Assembly: GCA_963823215.1 (NCBI GenBank)
Contig: CAWGKT010000005.1
Coordinates: 248,001-312,000 of the forward strand
Source: CAIWHR01 sp963823215
GTDB lineage: Bacteria > Pseudomonadota > Gammaproteobacteria > Burkholderiales > Casimicrobiaceae
Reading direction: 5' to 3'
DNA: 64,000 nt
Shown here: piece after piece, positions 47,032-56,572 of the stretch
Layout: each line of letters opens with the position of its first letter
How positions within the stretch are numbered: position 1 is the stretch's first letter
Position numbers and translations under genes: made by a program
Notes under the pieces: model-generated
What the model saw: only the letters and a program-made list of their open reading frames with translations
What the model was told of the DNA's origin: nothing
Databases searched by the model: none

Positions 47032-47919
47032 TCAGCCCGGGAACACGCCGGTGGAAAGGTAGCGATCGCCGCGGTCGCAGACTATGAACACGATCGTCGC
47101 GTCAGTCACTTCGCGCGCGATGCGCAGCGCGACGACACAAGCGCCACCGGCCGAAACGCCGCAGAAGACGCCCTCCTCCGCCGCGAGGCGGCGCGTCATG
47201 GCCTCCGCCTCGGTCTGGGACACCGGCTCGATCCTGTCCACGCGCGCGGCATCGTAGATCTTCGGCAGGTAGGCCTCCTGCCATTTGCGGATGCCGGGAA
47301 TCTGGGAACCTTCCTCCGGCTGCGCGCCGATGATCCGGATCGCCGGATTCTTTTCCTTGAGGAAGCGCGAGACGCCCATGATCGTGCCGGTCGTCCCCAT
47401 CGCCGATACGAAATGGGTGATCGTCCCCTGCGTGTCGCGCCAGATTTCCGGCCCCGTGCCGCGGTAGTGCGCGAGCGGATTGTCCGGATTTGCGAACTGG
47501 TCGAGGATGACGCCCTTGCCTTCGCCGCGCATCTGCGCCGCGTGATCGCGCGCGTGCTCCATGCCACCGGATTTGGGCGTCAGCACGAGCTCGGCGCCGT
47601 AGGCGCGCATCGCCTGCTGGCGTTCGATCGAAAGATTGTCCGGCATCACGAGGATCATCCGGTAGCCCTTCATCGCCGCGACCATCGCGAGCGCGATCCC
47701 GGTGTTGCCGGACGTTGGTTCGATCAGGGTGTCGCCGGGCGAGATGTCGCCGCGCTTCTCGGCCTCGACGATCATCGAGAGTGCAGGTCGATCCTTCACC
47801 GATCCCGCCGGATTGTTGCCCTCGAGCTTGCCCAGGACGATGTTCGTCTGCTCGCCCGGAATCCGCAGCAGGCGGACGAGCGGCGTGTTGCCGACAGTGG
47901 ATTCGAGCGTGGGATACAT
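47032..47919 (-). CDS. cysM: Cysteine synthase B
   Basis: PLP enzyme making cysteine from O-acetylserine and sulfide or thiosulfate. 295 residues; PLP Lys42 in NPAGSVKDRPA, phosphate loop PTSGNTGIALA and GTTGT, substrate-binding LEGNNPAGS. Lack of the longer CysK C-terminus and the SGNTG plus MPDNLS context fits CysM. The ATG at 47919 is used; a TACAAT on the minus strand at 47951-47946 is a likely -10. Followed by the exonuclease gene. Confidence 0.95.
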   Translation of the reverse strand: MYPTLESTVGNTPLVRLLRIPGEQTNIVLGKLEGNNPAGSVKDRPALSMIVEAEKRGDISPGDTLIEPTSGNTGIALAMVAAMKGYRMILVMPDNLSIERQQAMRAYGAELVLTPKSGGMEHARDHAAQMRGEGKGVILDQFANPDNPLAHYRGTGPEIWRDTQGTITHFVSAMGTTGTIMGVSRFLKEKNPAIRIIGAQPEEGSQIPGIRKWQEAYLPKIYDAARVDRIEPVSQTEAEAMTRRLAAEEGVFCGVSAGGACVVALRIAREVTDATIVFIVCDRGDRYLSTGVFPG

Positions 47920-48045
47920 GCGCGGCAACGGATCGTGGCGCGACTATTGTAGCGGAGCGGCGGCGCGGCTCCACCCGCGCCTGCCCGCCGGGGCACGTGG
48001 ATCGCCGTTACCGTGGCGGCTGCACGCCGAACGACCACGCACACG

Positions 48046-48088
48046 CAAGACGAAGGCCTCGCCGCGCGAGCGAGGATCCTTCGTCTTG
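48046..48088. repeat. Imperfect inverted repeat between comEA and cysM
   Basis: CAAGACGAAGG (48046-48056) pairs exactly with CCTTCGTCTTG (48078-48088), with a further CTCG/CGAG inner stem, giving a long hairpin in the 188-bp gap downstream of comEA. No T-run follows. It resembles dispersed betaproteobacterial intergenic elements and may also terminate the alr-hldD-comEA transcript. Confidence 0.6.
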
Positions 48089-48107
48089 CAATGACGGCTT
48101 CCCGCGG

Positions 48108-48476
48108 TCAGGGCTTGCCGCTCCCTGGTGCACCCTGCTTCGTGGCGACGGTCACGTCGCCCTTGGCCGACCGCTGGGGCGTTCCGGCAGACTTCTCGGC
48201 CGGCACTGCTGCCGCCCTCGCCGGCGCACCGATCACCGTGAACTCGCCCTTGAGCTTCTCAAAGCGCTTGGCGCCGATGCCATTGACGTCCTTCAATTCC
48301 TCGACCGACTTGAATGCTCCGTGCGCGCTTCGGTAGTCGAGGATCGCCTGCGCCTTGGCCGGGCCGATCCCCGGCAACGCGACCAGCTCGTCCTTCGTGG
48401 CGGTATTGAGGTTGATCGCGGCGAGCGCCGCGCCCGAGCACAATGCCAATGCGAGCGCCAAAAACAGTCGTTTCAT
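48108..48476 (-). CDS. comEA: ComEA-type helix-hairpin-helix DNA-binding protein
   Basis: A 122-residue exported protein: signal peptide (KRLFLALALALCSGAALA) followed by the HhH unit INLNTATKDELVALPGIGPA and VEELKDVNGIGAKRFEKL, then an Ala/Pro/Lys tail. ComEA binds incoming double-stranded DNA in the periplasm during natural transformation. The ATG at 48476 has GGAGG five bases upstream. Sits after hldD, a conserved betaproteobacterial order. Confidence 0.92.
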   Translation of the reverse strand: MKRLFLALALALCSGAALAAINLNTATKDELVALPGIGPAKAQAILDYRSAHGAFKSVEELKDVNGIGAKRFEKLKGEFTVIGAPARAAAVPAEKSAGTPQRSAKGDVTVATKQGAPGSGKP

Positions 48477-48558
48477 GCTTGCCTCCATCGAGCGTTGGGA
48501 GATACACGGCGGTCCTGGCATCGCGCGGCATGCACGACCCACCGCCGTGTCCCACAAG

Positions 48559-49566
48559 CTACGCGGAGGAAGCCGCCCCGGAAATCAGCCGTTCGACGTA
48601 GCGCGTGACGCCCTCGTCGATCCCGAGCATCGCCGCGCCGTAACCGGCGGCACGAAGCCGCGCGAGATCCGCCTCGGTACAACTTTGATACTTGCCCGCG
48701 AGCGCGGGCGGAAACGGAATGTAGGAAATCACGCCGGCCGCAACGAGCTCCACGACCGATTGTCGCGCCTCGCCGGCGGCGGCGCGACACGCGTTGACCG
48801 TCGCGGCGGCCACCGCATTGTAGGTCGCCGCTTTCCCGGCGCCGACGTTGAAGATGCCGCTGCGTTCCGGATGGTCCAGGAATTCGAGGTTGACCTTCAC
48901 GACGTCCTCGACCGAGACGAAATCGCGGCGCTGCTCGCCGGCGGCAAAGCCGCCCGACCCCTCGAACAGCCGGACCCGGCCTTCGGCTGCGTACTGGCGG
49001 TAGAAGTGCCAGACCACGGAGGCCATCCGCTCCTTGTGCTGCTCGCACGGTCCGTAGACGTTGAAGTAGCGAAAGCCGGCGATTTGCGCCGCGCGCTCCG
49101 GCAGCGCTCTGCGCACGTACTGGTCGAAGAGGAACTTCGAGTAGCCGTAGATGTTGAGCGGCGATTCGAACGCGCGCTCCTCGCGGAACACGGCGCCCGC
49201 GCCGTAGACCGCGGCGCTCGATGCGTACAGGAAGGGCACGTCGTTGCTCTGGCACCAGTCCAGCAGCGTGACCGAATAGCGGTAATTGTTGCGCATCATG
49301 TACCGGCCATCGGTCTCCATCGTGTCGGAACACGCACCCTGGTGCAGGATCGCCACGACGTCGTCGTCGAAGTCGCCGTCATTGAGGCGCACCAGGAATT
49401 CCTCCTTGTCGAGGTAGTCGTCGATCTCGCAGGCGACGAGATTGGCGCATTTGTCCGCGCGCGCCAGGTTGTCGACCGCGATGATGCGCGTCTCGCCGCG
49501 GCGATTGAGCGCCCGGACGAGATTGGCACCGATGAAGCCGGCAGCCCCGGTGACGACGATGTGCAC
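48559..49566 (-). CDS. hldD: ADP-L-glycero-D-manno-heptose 6-epimerase
   Basis: NADP-dependent SDR enzyme making the heptose donor for LPS inner core. 335 residues; Rossmann motif VVTGAAGFIGANL, HQGACSDTME, catalytic Tyr in IYGYSKFLFDQYV, FRYFNVYGPCEQHK and EGSGGFAAGEQRRDFV typical of HldD. The GTG start at 49566 has AGGAG eight bases upstream. Follows alr by 20 bp. Confidence 0.96.
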   Translation of the reverse strand: MHIVVTGAAGFIGANLVRALNRRGETRIIAVDNLARADKCANLVACEIDDYLDKEEFLVRLNDGDFDDDVVAILHQGACSDTMETDGRYMMRNNYRYSVTLLDWCQSNDVPFLYASSAAVYGAGAVFREERAFESPLNIYGYSKFLFDQYVRRALPERAAQIAGFRYFNVYGPCEQHKERMASVVWHFYRQYAAEGRVRLFEGSGGFAAGEQRRDFVSVEDVVKVNLEFLDHPERSGIFNVGAGKAATYNAVAAATVNACRAAAGEARQSVVELVAAGVISYIPFPPALAGKYQSCTEADLARLRAAGYGAAMLGIDEGVTRYVERLISGAASSA

Positions 49567-49586
49567 GGCAGGCTCCTGGCAGCTCG

Positions 49587-50681
49587 CTAGATTTCGAAAT
49601 CGAGCCGGTCGACGTTGCTGACGATGAACGGCACGCGTGGCGCGACCGCGCAAAGCAGTTCGTAGCCGACGGTCGACGCAGCACTGGCGACCTCGTCCAC
49701 CGGCAGCCCATCGCCCCAGAGCACCACCGGGCTGCCGACGTCCGCCTCCAGGACCTCCGTGATGTCGACGGTGATCATGTCCATCGATACGCGGCCGGCG
49801 ATCCGCGCTTTCTTGCCGCACACCAGCACCGGCGTTCCGTTCGGAGCGCCACGGGGATACCCGTCGGCGTACCCGCAGGCGACGACGCCGATCCGCCGTT
49901 CGCTGGACGCGGTATAGGCGGCGCCATAGCCGACGCTGTCGTTCGGCCGCAGCAACTGCACGGCGATGATTTCGGAGCGCAGCGTCATCACCGGCCGCAC
50001 GCCGATGTCCTCCGCCGATTCGTCCCGGAAGGGTGTCCCCCCATAGAGCATGATGCCCGGGCGGATGATTTCGCCGCCCGTTTCGGCGTACCGCACGACG
50101 CCGGCGGAATTGGCGAACGAGCGCGGGTAAGGCATGCCGCGGCACGCCGCGGTGAACGCGGCGATCGGCTCCTTCAGCCCGCCCTCCTCGTCGGCGCTGG
50201 CGAAGTGCGTCATCAGCCGCAACACGGCGACCGACTCGCATTGGTTGAGACGCTCGACCGTGCGCACGACGTCGGCCGGCGCAACGCCGAGGCGGTTCAT
50301 CCCGGTGTTGACCTTGACGAACACCTCCAGCGGCCGCTCGAGGCGCGCAAGCTCGAGCATCCGCACCTGGCCTTCGTTGTGCACGACAACGGCAAGCCGC
50401 CGTGCCGCGACTTCGGGCAGCTCGTCCGGTGTGAAGAACCCTTCTAGCAGCACGATCCGCCGCATGTAATGAGCGGCGCGCAAGGCGATGGCGGTGTCAA
50501 GCTCGAGCAGCGCGAGTCCGTCGGCCTCGGCCAGCGCCGGGAGCAGGCGCATCAGCCCGTGCCCGTAGGCGTTCGCCTTCACTACGGCGAGCAGCTCGGT
50601 GCCCGGCGCGAGCGCTCGCGCTCGCGCGACATTCGCGCGCAGCGCCGGCAGGCTCAACTGGGCATACAGCGGACGGGACAT
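49587..50681 (-). CDS. alr: Alanine racemase
   Basis: PLP enzyme producing D-alanine for peptidoglycan. 364 residues; PLP Lys35 in AVVKANAYGHG, catalytic Tyr in VGYGAAYTASSERR, GYADGYPR and AGRVSMDMITVD. The ATG at 50681 gives the standard N-terminus. First gene of the alr-hldD-comEA run and divergent from lplT with 194 bp between. Confidence 0.96.
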   Translation of the reverse strand: MSRPLYAQLSLPALRANVARARALAPGTELLAVVKANAYGHGLMRLLPALAEADGLALLELDTAIALRAAHYMRRIVLLEGFFTPDELPEVAARRLAVVVHNEGQVRMLELARLERPLEVFVKVNTGMNRLGVAPADVVRTVERLNQCESVAVLRLMTHFASADEEGGLKEPIAAFTAACRGMPYPRSFANSAGVVRYAETGGEIIRPGIMLYGGTPFRDESAEDIGVRPVMTLRSEIIAVQLLRPNDSVGYGAAYTASSERRIGVVACGYADGYPRGAPNGTPVLVCGKKARIAGRVSMDMITVDITEVLEADVGSPVVLWGDGLPVDEVASAASTVGYELLCAVAPRVPFIVSNVDRLDFEI

Positions 50682-50875
50682 CGGGCGCGTTTCTCGAAGT
50701 CGGGACCGGAACCTGCCGGGGGATCCTGCACCCCGGGTGAGCACGCGCGGTTTCTCCGGCTCCGGCAATCATGGTATAAAGCGCGGGCCGCGGGCGGCAC
50801 GCGACGATTATATCGCGTGCCTGCCCGCACCGCCTTTCGCGCTCTCGCGAGGCGCCGGCCACGACCCGGAGAACG

Positions 50876-52174
50876 ATGAAGTCCGGCTTCTACACGATCA
50901 TGGCGGCGCAGTTCTTCAGCTCGCTCGCCGACAACGCGCTGTTGATCGCCGCGATCGCCCTGCTCCGTAACCTCCACGAGCCTGGATGGATGACTCCGGG
51001 CTTGAAGCAGAGCTTCGTTCTTTCCTACGTCCTGCTCGCCCCGCTGGTCGGCGCGTTCGCCGATTCGATGCCGAAGGGTCGCGTCATGCTGATCACCAAC
51101 GGCATCAAGGTCGCCGGCTGCGCGATGATGCTGTTCACGCTCCATCCGCTCGCTGCGTACGCCGTGGTCGGCTTCGGGGCGGCCGCCTATTCGCCGGCCA
51201 AGTATGGGATCCTCACCGAGCTACTGCCGCCGCAACAGCTCGTCGTCGCCAACGGCTGGATCGAGGGCACGACGGTCGCGTCGATCATCCTCGGGGTCCT
51301 GATCGGTGGAGCGCTGATCGGCCCCCGGGTCGCGACGTCGCTGCTCGGCTTCGACCTGCCCCTCATTGACACCGGGATCGACACGCCGCCGGAAGCCGCG
51401 ATCAGCGTGATCATTCTGCTCTACCTCATCGCGGCGACCTTCAACTGGTACATCCCGAACACCGGCGTCGACCATCGGATGGTGAACCGCAACCCGCTGT
51501 TCCTGATCCGCGAGTTCGGGCACTGCGTTTCGCTGCTCTGGCGCGACAAGCTGGGACAGATTTCGCTCGCGACGACGACGCTGTTCTGGGGCGCGGGCGC
51601 GACGCTGCAGTTCATCCTGATCGACTGGGCGGCCAAGGCGCTCGACTTCAATCTCTCGCAGGCATCGATGCTGCAGGGCGTGGTCGCGGCGGGAATTGCG
51701 GCCGGCGCGGTCATCGCGGCGCGCTACGTCTCGCTGCGGGGCGCGGTCAGGGTGCTGCCGATCGGTGTCGCGATGGGCTTGATCATCATCGCGATGATTG
51801 TCGTGACCGAAGTATCGCTGGCGATGGTCCTGATGATCGGCATCGGCGCGTGCGCGGGCTTCTTCGTCGTGCCGATGAACGCCCTGCTGCAGCACCGCGG
51901 CCACGTGCTGATGGGTGCCGGCCACTCGATCGCCGTGCAGAACTTCAACGAAAACATCGGCATCCTGGTCATGGTCGGCCTCTACTCGCTGATGCTGCAT
52001 GCGGGCATCAGCGTCTACATGGCCATCGTGCTCTTCGGCTTCTTCGTCTCCGGCATGATGGCGCTGGTGATGCTGCGCCATCGGCACAACCAGGCGCGCG
52101 GCGACCAGCTGCATCTGATCGCGGCCAACGCGCACGCTGCAGCGCCGGGAACGAAGTCCGGCCGCGACGACTGA
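50876..52174 (+). CDS. lplT: Lysophospholipid transporter LplT (MFS)
   Basis: A 432-residue major facilitator with about twelve helices. The N-terminus FYTIMAAQFFSSLADNALLI and the AYSPAKYGILTELLPP loop are characteristic of LplT, which flips lysophospholipids inward for re-acylation. The aas acyltransferase partner is not adjacent. GGAG lies before the ATG; TATAAA at 50775-50780 is a possible -10. Divergent from alr, a frequent betaproteobacterial pairing. Confidence 0.93.
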   Translation: MKSGFYTIMAAQFFSSLADNALLIAAIALLRNLHEPGWMTPGLKQSFVLSYVLLAPLVGAFADSMPKGRVMLITNGIKVAGCAMMLFTLHPLAAYAVVGFGAAAYSPAKYGILTELLPPQQLVVANGWIEGTTVASIILGVLIGGALIGPRVATSLLGFDLPLIDTGIDTPPEAAISVIILLYLIAATFNWYIPNTGVDHRMVNRNPLFLIREFGHCVSLLWRDKLGQISLATTTLFWGAGATLQFILIDWAAKALDFNLSQASMLQGVVAAGIAAGAVIAARYVSLRGAVRVLPIGVAMGLIIIAMIVVTEVSLAMVLMIGIGACAGFFVVPMNALLQHRGHVLMGAGHSIAVQNFNENIGILVMVGLYSLMLHAGISVYMAIVLFGFFVSGMMALVMLRHRHNQARGDQLHLIAANAHAAAPGTKSGRDD

Positions 52175-52216
52175 GGGACTGCCCCCGCGCTCGCCGCGGC
52201 GACGACGACGCTGCCG

Positions 52217-52744
52217 CTACAGGACGACCGGCCGGTTGGAAAGTTCGTCGCCCTCCGCGCGGTCCGCGCGCGGATAGTGCTGAGCGAGAAGCAAGTTGAT
52301 CTCCGCGAGACCGGCCTCGACGCCTTCGGTGAAACGCCCGGCGCGAAACGCCGCTTCCATCGTCGCGCAGACGGCCTCCCAAGCGGTGGTGCCGACGTGC
52401 GCGTGGATGCCGCGATCCGCGACGATCTCGACGTCGCGGTCGGCCAGCAGCAGATAGATGAGGACGCCGCAGTTCTCCTCGGTGTCCCAGATCCGCAAGT
52501 CGCCGAAAACTTCCAGCGCGCGCTCTCGCGGCGCGACACCGCGCAGCACGCGCGCGAGTGGCAGCGCCGGCTCGACGGCGAACCGCACCTGTCCGCGGTG
52601 GAGCCTTTCGCCGGAGGCGATCGCCGCTTCGATCTGCGCCAGCGACGTCCTCGGGAAAGCGCGCCGCACGCTGCCATGGTCGGTCGCGAGATGGTGGAAG
52701 AAGCGATATCGCCGCCGCGCGGTCATGGTCTCGTCCTCGCTCAC
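52217..52744 (-). CDS. TPM-domain protein, cytosolic type
   Basis: A 175-residue protein with a TPM fold: FPRTSLAQIEAAIASGERLH, VFGDLRIWDTEENCGVLIYL, DRDVEIVADRGIHAHV. There is no signal peptide. TPM domains occur in YgcG/Psb32 proteins with phosphatase or scaffold roles; activity here is unknown. The GTG start overlaps the stop of the upstream TPM gene (GTGA); an ATG 18 bases later is an alternative. Last gene of the lemA-TPM-TPM operon. Confidence 0.82.
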   Translation of the reverse strand: MSEDETMTARRRYRFFHHLATDHGSVRRAFPRTSLAQIEAAIASGERLHRGQVRFAVEPALPLARVLRGVAPRERALEVFGDLRIWDTEENCGVLIYLLLADRDVEIVADRGIHAHVGTTAWEAVCATMEAAFRAGRFTEGVEAGLAEINLLLAQHYPRADRAEGDELSNRPVVL

Positions 52745-53637
52745 CAGTTTCCCGACGCTCCGCCACCGCCGAAGCTGCCGCCACCGCCGGAAAATCCGCC
52801 GCCGGAAGAGCCGCCGCCGCTACCGCCTCCCCAGCCACCTCCGGTCGACGTCCATCCGCCACCACGGCGCACCATGCCCCCGCCCGTACCGAACAAAATG
52901 CTCAGAACGAATGCGGCGATCGCCGCGACGATCGCGATCGCGATCGAGCCGGCGACGAGCCACGCGAGGGCGCCGAAGATGCCCGCACCCATGGCCGACC
53001 CCAGCAGCCGGCCGAAGACCCGGCGCAGGATGCCGCCGGCGATCACGACGAAGAACAGGATCGGCATCAGCGCGTCGAAGCTGAATCCGCCACCGGGCCT
53101 CGGCAGCTCTTGCGCATTTGGCGGCGGCAGGGGCTTGCCTTCCGCGACGACGGCGATGATCCGGTCGACGCCCGCGTCGATTCCGGCCGCGAACCGGTTC
53201 TCGCGAAATGCCGGCGCCACGTTCTCGGCGATGATCCGGCGCGCCGTGACGTCGGTCAGCGTACCCTCCAGACCATAGCCGACCTCGATGCGCATCTTGC
53301 GGTCGTTCTTTGCGATCAGGAACAGCGCACCGTTGTCCTGTCCCTTGCGGCCGATCTTCCACTTCTCGGCGACGCGCAGGGAGTAGCTCTCGATGGGCTC
53401 CGGCTGCGTGGTCGGCACGACGAGCACCACGAGTTGAACCGACGTGCGCGCCTCCCAGTCGGCGAGCTTCGCTTCGAGCGCAGCCGCCTCGGCCGGGGCG
53501 AGCGTCTGCGTAAGGTCGGTAACCCGCGCGGTCAGCGGCGGGATCGGCAGCAGGCCGTCGGTTCCGGCTTCCCAGGTTTGCGCAGCAACGCCGGCCGCCG
53601 CGAGCGCCAGCGCGCCGGCGAGCAGCAGCGACGCCAA
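52741..53637 (-). CDS. YgcG-like TPM-domain membrane protein with Gly/Ser-rich tail
   Basis: 298 residues: signal peptide (LLLAGALALAAAGVAAQ), periplasmic TPM domain (LTARVTDLTQTLAPAEAAAL, RIEVGYGLEGTLTD), two membrane helices (FDALMPILFFVVIAGGILRR, LVAGSIAIAIVAAIAAFVLS) and a C-terminal Gly/Ser-rich tail of about 45 residues ending SGNW, typical of YgcG. The start appears to be TTG at 53637, ten bases after the lemA stop; no ATG or GTG suits. LemA and YgcG proteins commonly travel together. Confidence 0.88.
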   Translation of the reverse strand: MASLLLAGALALAAAGVAAQTWEAGTDGLLPIPPLTARVTDLTQTLAPAEAAALEAKLADWEARTSVQLVVLVVPTTQPEPIESYSLRVAEKWKIGRKGQDNGALFLIAKNDRKMRIEVGYGLEGTLTDVTARRIIAENVAPAFRENRFAAGIDAGVDRIIAVVAEGKPLPPPNAQELPRPGGGFSFDALMPILFFVVIAGGILRRVFGRLLGSAMGAGIFGALAWLVAGSIAIAIVAAIAAFVLSILFGTGGGMVRRGGGWTSTGGGWGGGSGGGSSGGGFSGGGGSFGGGGASGNW

Positions 53638-53647
53638 GCGCGTGATT

Positions 53648-54352
53648 TCAGTAGCCCTTCTTCATCAGGTCTGCCGCGGCGTCGCCGGACGGCGCAGCCT
53701 TCGCGTCGGCTTTCGGGGCGGACGGCGCGGCCGATGGGGGCGGCGCGGCGGGCGCGGCCGGCTTGCCGAAGTCGACCTTCGGCGGCGCGCTGAGCGCGGC
53801 CTCGTTCTCGACGGTGAAGTTGGGCTTCACGTCCATCTTGAACACCATTGCCGTGAGGTTGGTCGGGAATTGCCGAACCGTCGTGTTGTACTCCTGGACG
53901 CTCTTGATGTAGCGGTTGCGCGACACCGTGATCCGGTTCTCGGTGCCCTCGAGCTGCGCGGTCAAGTCGCGGAAAAGCGCGTCCGACTTCAGTTGCGGAT
54001 AGTTTTCCGACACCACTAGCAGGCGCGACAGCGCGCCCGTGAGCTCGCCCTGCGCCTTGATGAATTTCTGGAAGGCGGCGGGATCGTTGACGAGTTCCGG
54101 CGTCGCCTTGATGGCGCCCACGCCGGCGCGCGCGTTCGTCACTTCGATGAGCACCTTCTCTTCCTGGGCCGCGTACCCCTTCACCGTGTTGACGAGATTC
54201 GGCACGAGGTCGGCGCGGCGCTGATACTGGTTCAGCACTTCGGACCACGCACCCTTGATGCCTTCGTCCTGCCGCTGCAGATCGTTGTAGCCGCACCCGG
54301 CAAGCGCGAGGGTCGCGAAGAGGGCGAGAAAACCAGCGAGTTTGCGCAACAT
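53648..54352 (-). CDS. lemA: LemA family lipoprotein
   Basis: A 234-residue lipoprotein with lipobox LALAGCG; the LemA core is helical: WSEVLNQYQRRADLVPNLVN, NARAGVGAIK, SENYPQLKSDALFRDLTAQL, ENRITVSRNRYIKSVQEYN, FPTNLTA. An Ala/Pro/Lys-rich tail of about 55 residues follows, ending LMKKGY. Function is poorly defined, possibly envelope stress. The ATG at 54352 has GGAGG six bases upstream. Leads the two TPM genes. Confidence 0.92.
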   Translation of the reverse strand: MLRKLAGFLALFATLALAGCGYNDLQRQDEGIKGAWSEVLNQYQRRADLVPNLVNTVKGYAAQEEKVLIEVTNARAGVGAIKATPELVNDPAAFQKFIKAQGELTGALSRLLVVSENYPQLKSDALFRDLTAQLEGTENRITVSRNRYIKSVQEYNTTVRQFPTNLTAMVFKMDVKPNFTVENEAALSAPPKVDFGKPAAPAAPPPSAAPSAPKADAKAAPSGDAAADLMKKGY

Positions 54353-54463
54353 GGATCCTCCGGACAAGGACATCGGCGTGGTCGATAGCCCACGCCGGAT
54401 GAAGTTGGGGTCAGAGCCGCCGCATTGCAAGCGGGAAGGCGTGCGCAGCACTGTCTGCCGGGC

Positions 54464-55252
54464 TCACTTCCCCGCCGGCGCGGGGTCCGTGGCCGCCGCG
54501 CCACGCAGCGTGCGCCGGGCCAAGAGCAGATCCTCCCACGCCTTCGCCTTGTCGGGCAAGTTGCGCAGCAGGTACGCCGGGTGGTAGGTCACGACGAGCG
54601 GCACGCCCTGGTACCGGTGGACCCGCCCGCGCAGGCTCGCGATCGTCGCGTCGACGCCGAGCAACGTCGTCGCGGCGCTCTTGCCCAGCGCGACGATCAG
54701 CTTCGGCCCGATCAGTGCGATCTGCCGGTCGAGGTAGGGACGACAGGCGTCCACCTCGCGAGGCTCGGGTGTCCTGTTGTTGGGCGGCCGGCATTTGAGG
54801 ACGTTGGCGATGTAGACGTTCTCCCCGCGCTTCATCCCCAGCGCCGCCAGCATGTTGTCGAGAAGCTTTCCGGCCTGTCCGACGAAGGGCTCGCCCTTCG
54901 CGTCCTCTTCGCTCCCGGGTGCCTCGCCGACGAGAAGCCACTCGGCACGGACATCGCCGACACCCGGCACCGACTTTTTCCGGGTGCCCGCGAGACCGCA
55001 GGCAACGCAGGCGTCGACATCCGCCGCGAAGTCGTGCCATTCAAGTTTGGCGATGCGGGCGATGCGCGCCTCGACATCCTGCGGTGCGCCGGTCCGACGC
55101 ACGGGCACGACGACCACCTCCGGGACGTCGGATGCGCGAGTCGTAGCACGCGCGGCAGGTGCCTCCGGTGCGCCGCCTAGGCCCGCGCGAGCGCGCAGCC
55201 GCCATGTCGGCACGAGCCCGAGGTCGGTCAGGATATCGTCGCGGGTCGGCAT
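54464..55252 (-). CDS. udg: Uracil-DNA glycosylase, family 4 (Fe-S)
   Basis: Removes uracil from DNA. 262 residues. The iron-sulfur ligands Cys82 and Cys85 (DACVACGLAGTRKK) and later Cys residues in VLKCRPPNNRTPEP and VDACRPY; motif 1 VGEAPGSEEDAKGEPFVGQA; motif 3 YHPAYLLRN. A linker of about 50 residues rich in Ala/Arg precedes the catalytic domain. The ATG at 55252 fits; it follows rimI by 25 bp. The tsaB-rimI-udg order is conserved in relatives. Confidence 0.92.
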   Translation of the reverse strand: MPTRDDILTDLGLVPTWRLRARAGLGGAPEAPAARATTRASDVPEVVVVPVRRTGAPQDVEARIARIAKLEWHDFAADVDACVACGLAGTRKKSVPGVGDVRAEWLLVGEAPGSEEDAKGEPFVGQAGKLLDNMLAALGMKRGENVYIANVLKCRPPNNRTPEPREVDACRPYLDRQIALIGPKLIVALGKSAATTLLGVDATIASLRGRVHRYQGVPLVVTYHPAYLLRNLPDKAKAWEDLLLARRTLRGAAATDPAPAGK

Positions 55253-55277
55253 CGGTCCAACGGTGGGGGCGCCATGA

Positions 55278-55769
55278 TCATCCGGTGGCGAGCGCGCGCC
55301 GCATGACGATGGCATCCTCGCGCGGCGCATCGGGCATGGCGCCCGGGTAATAGTCAGCCCGGCGGGCGACCGGCGCGAATCCCTCGGCTTCGTACATGCC
55401 GATCGCCGCGAAATTGGACGTGCGGACCTCGAGGAAGATCTGTTCGGCGTGGCACCGCCGCGCGTCTTCGACGAACTGGCGAAGCAGCGCACGGCCGATC
55501 CCCTCCCGGCGCGCGTCCGGCACCACGGACAGATTGAGAATCTGCGCCTCGCCGGGCGCCAGCATCAGGACGCCATACGCGATGATCCGGAATTCACGCT
55601 CGCCAACGCGCGCCGAATAGCCGGCCGCGAGCGCATCGCGGAAGTTGCCGATCGTCCATGGCGCCCGATGGATCTGCGCCTCCAGCGCTGCCACGTAGGC
55701 GAGATCCGCCTCGCCCAGCGGCCGCCACAGAAGCTGCGGTCGGAAAACATGCTGCGGCAGCGTCGCCAT
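55278..55769 (-). CDS. rimI: Ribosomal protein S18 N-acetyltransferase RimI-like
   Basis: A 163-residue GNAT enzyme that acetylates the N-terminal Ala of S18. Acetyl-CoA loop VVPDARREGIGRALL, strand ILNLSVVPD, C-terminal VRTSNFAAIGMYEAEGFAPVARRADYYPG. Directly follows tsaB (10 bp), the usual partner. Confidence 0.93.
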   Translation of the reverse strand: MATLPQHVFRPQLLWRPLGEADLAYVAALEAQIHRAPWTIGNFRDALAAGYSARVGEREFRIIAYGVLMLAPGEAQILNLSVVPDARREGIGRALLRQFVEDARRCHAEQIFLEVRTSNFAAIGMYEAEGFAPVARRADYYPGAMPDAPREDAIVMRRALATG

Positions 55770-55779
55770 GCCTCGCTCG

Positions 55780-56481
55780 TCAGAGGCGCACGCCGGCGCC
55801 CTGCTCGGCCGAGGTCAGGGCCACGCGGTGGCGCACGTACAGCGGCAGCGCCGCGCTGGCGGCCACGCCCTCGCCGGCAACGAGCCGCGGCAACGCGAGC
55901 TCACCGATCGACTGTGCCGTCGGGCGCGCCTCGGCCGCCACCCGCGAGAGCCCGAGCTCGCCGCCGAGCGCGGGATAGGCGGCAAAGCCGTTGCCGGCGC
56001 CGGACCAGTCGCCATCCCCGACAGCGTGCGCGCGCAGAACCTCGGCGGGTGCGCGCACCGCGGGCGGCGCCACTTCCCGCCATTCGCCACCGCTGCGGGC
56101 ATAGGCGGCCGTATAAACCTCGCGCATCCGCGCATCGAGGCAGGCCAGCACGTGGTCCCAGCCGTGCGTGCGGAAAACCTCCTGCGCGATCGCCGCCAGC
56201 GTGGGAATCGGAACGAGCGGCAGATCCACGCCGAGGGCGAGCCCCTGCGCCACGCCGCAACCGATGCGTATGCCTGTGAACGAACCGGGGCCCGCGCCGA
56301 ACGCGAGCCCGTCAAGGTTCGCGAGCGTCCAGCCTGCCTCGGCGAGCACCGCATGCACCATCGGCAGCACGCGCTCCGAATGCGCCTGTCCCGCATGCTC
56401 GTCGCGTCGGTGCCAGACGGCTCCCTCACCGACGGCGACGCTGCACCATTCGGTCGACGTGTCGAGCGCCAGGATTCGCAT
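55780..56481 (-). CDS. tsaB: tRNA threonylcarbamoyladenosine biosynthesis protein TsaB
   Basis: A 233-residue non-catalytic partner of TsaD in t6A37 synthesis, with the ASKHA fold: ILALDTSTEWCSVAV, HSERVLPMVHAVLAEAGW, GLAFGAGPGSFTGIRIGCGV. First gene of tsaB-rimI-udg and divergent from rlmD. Confidence 0.94.
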   Translation of the reverse strand: MRILALDTSTEWCSVAVGEGAVWHRRDEHAGQAHSERVLPMVHAVLAEAGWTLANLDGLAFGAGPGSFTGIRIGCGVAQGLALGVDLPLVPIPTLAAIAQEVFRTHGWDHVLACLDARMREVYTAAYARSGGEWREVAPPAVRAPAEVLRAHAVGDGDWSGAGNGFAAYPALGGELGLSRVAAEARPTAQSIGELALPRLVAGEGVAASAALPLYVRHRVALTSAEQGAGVRL

Positions 56482-56572
56482 GCGCCAAATTCTACGCGAC
56501 TGGCGCCGCGGCCGGCGTGGGCAGGATCATCCCGGCGGTTACAATCGCGATGAGTACCACGCCGTGTCCGCC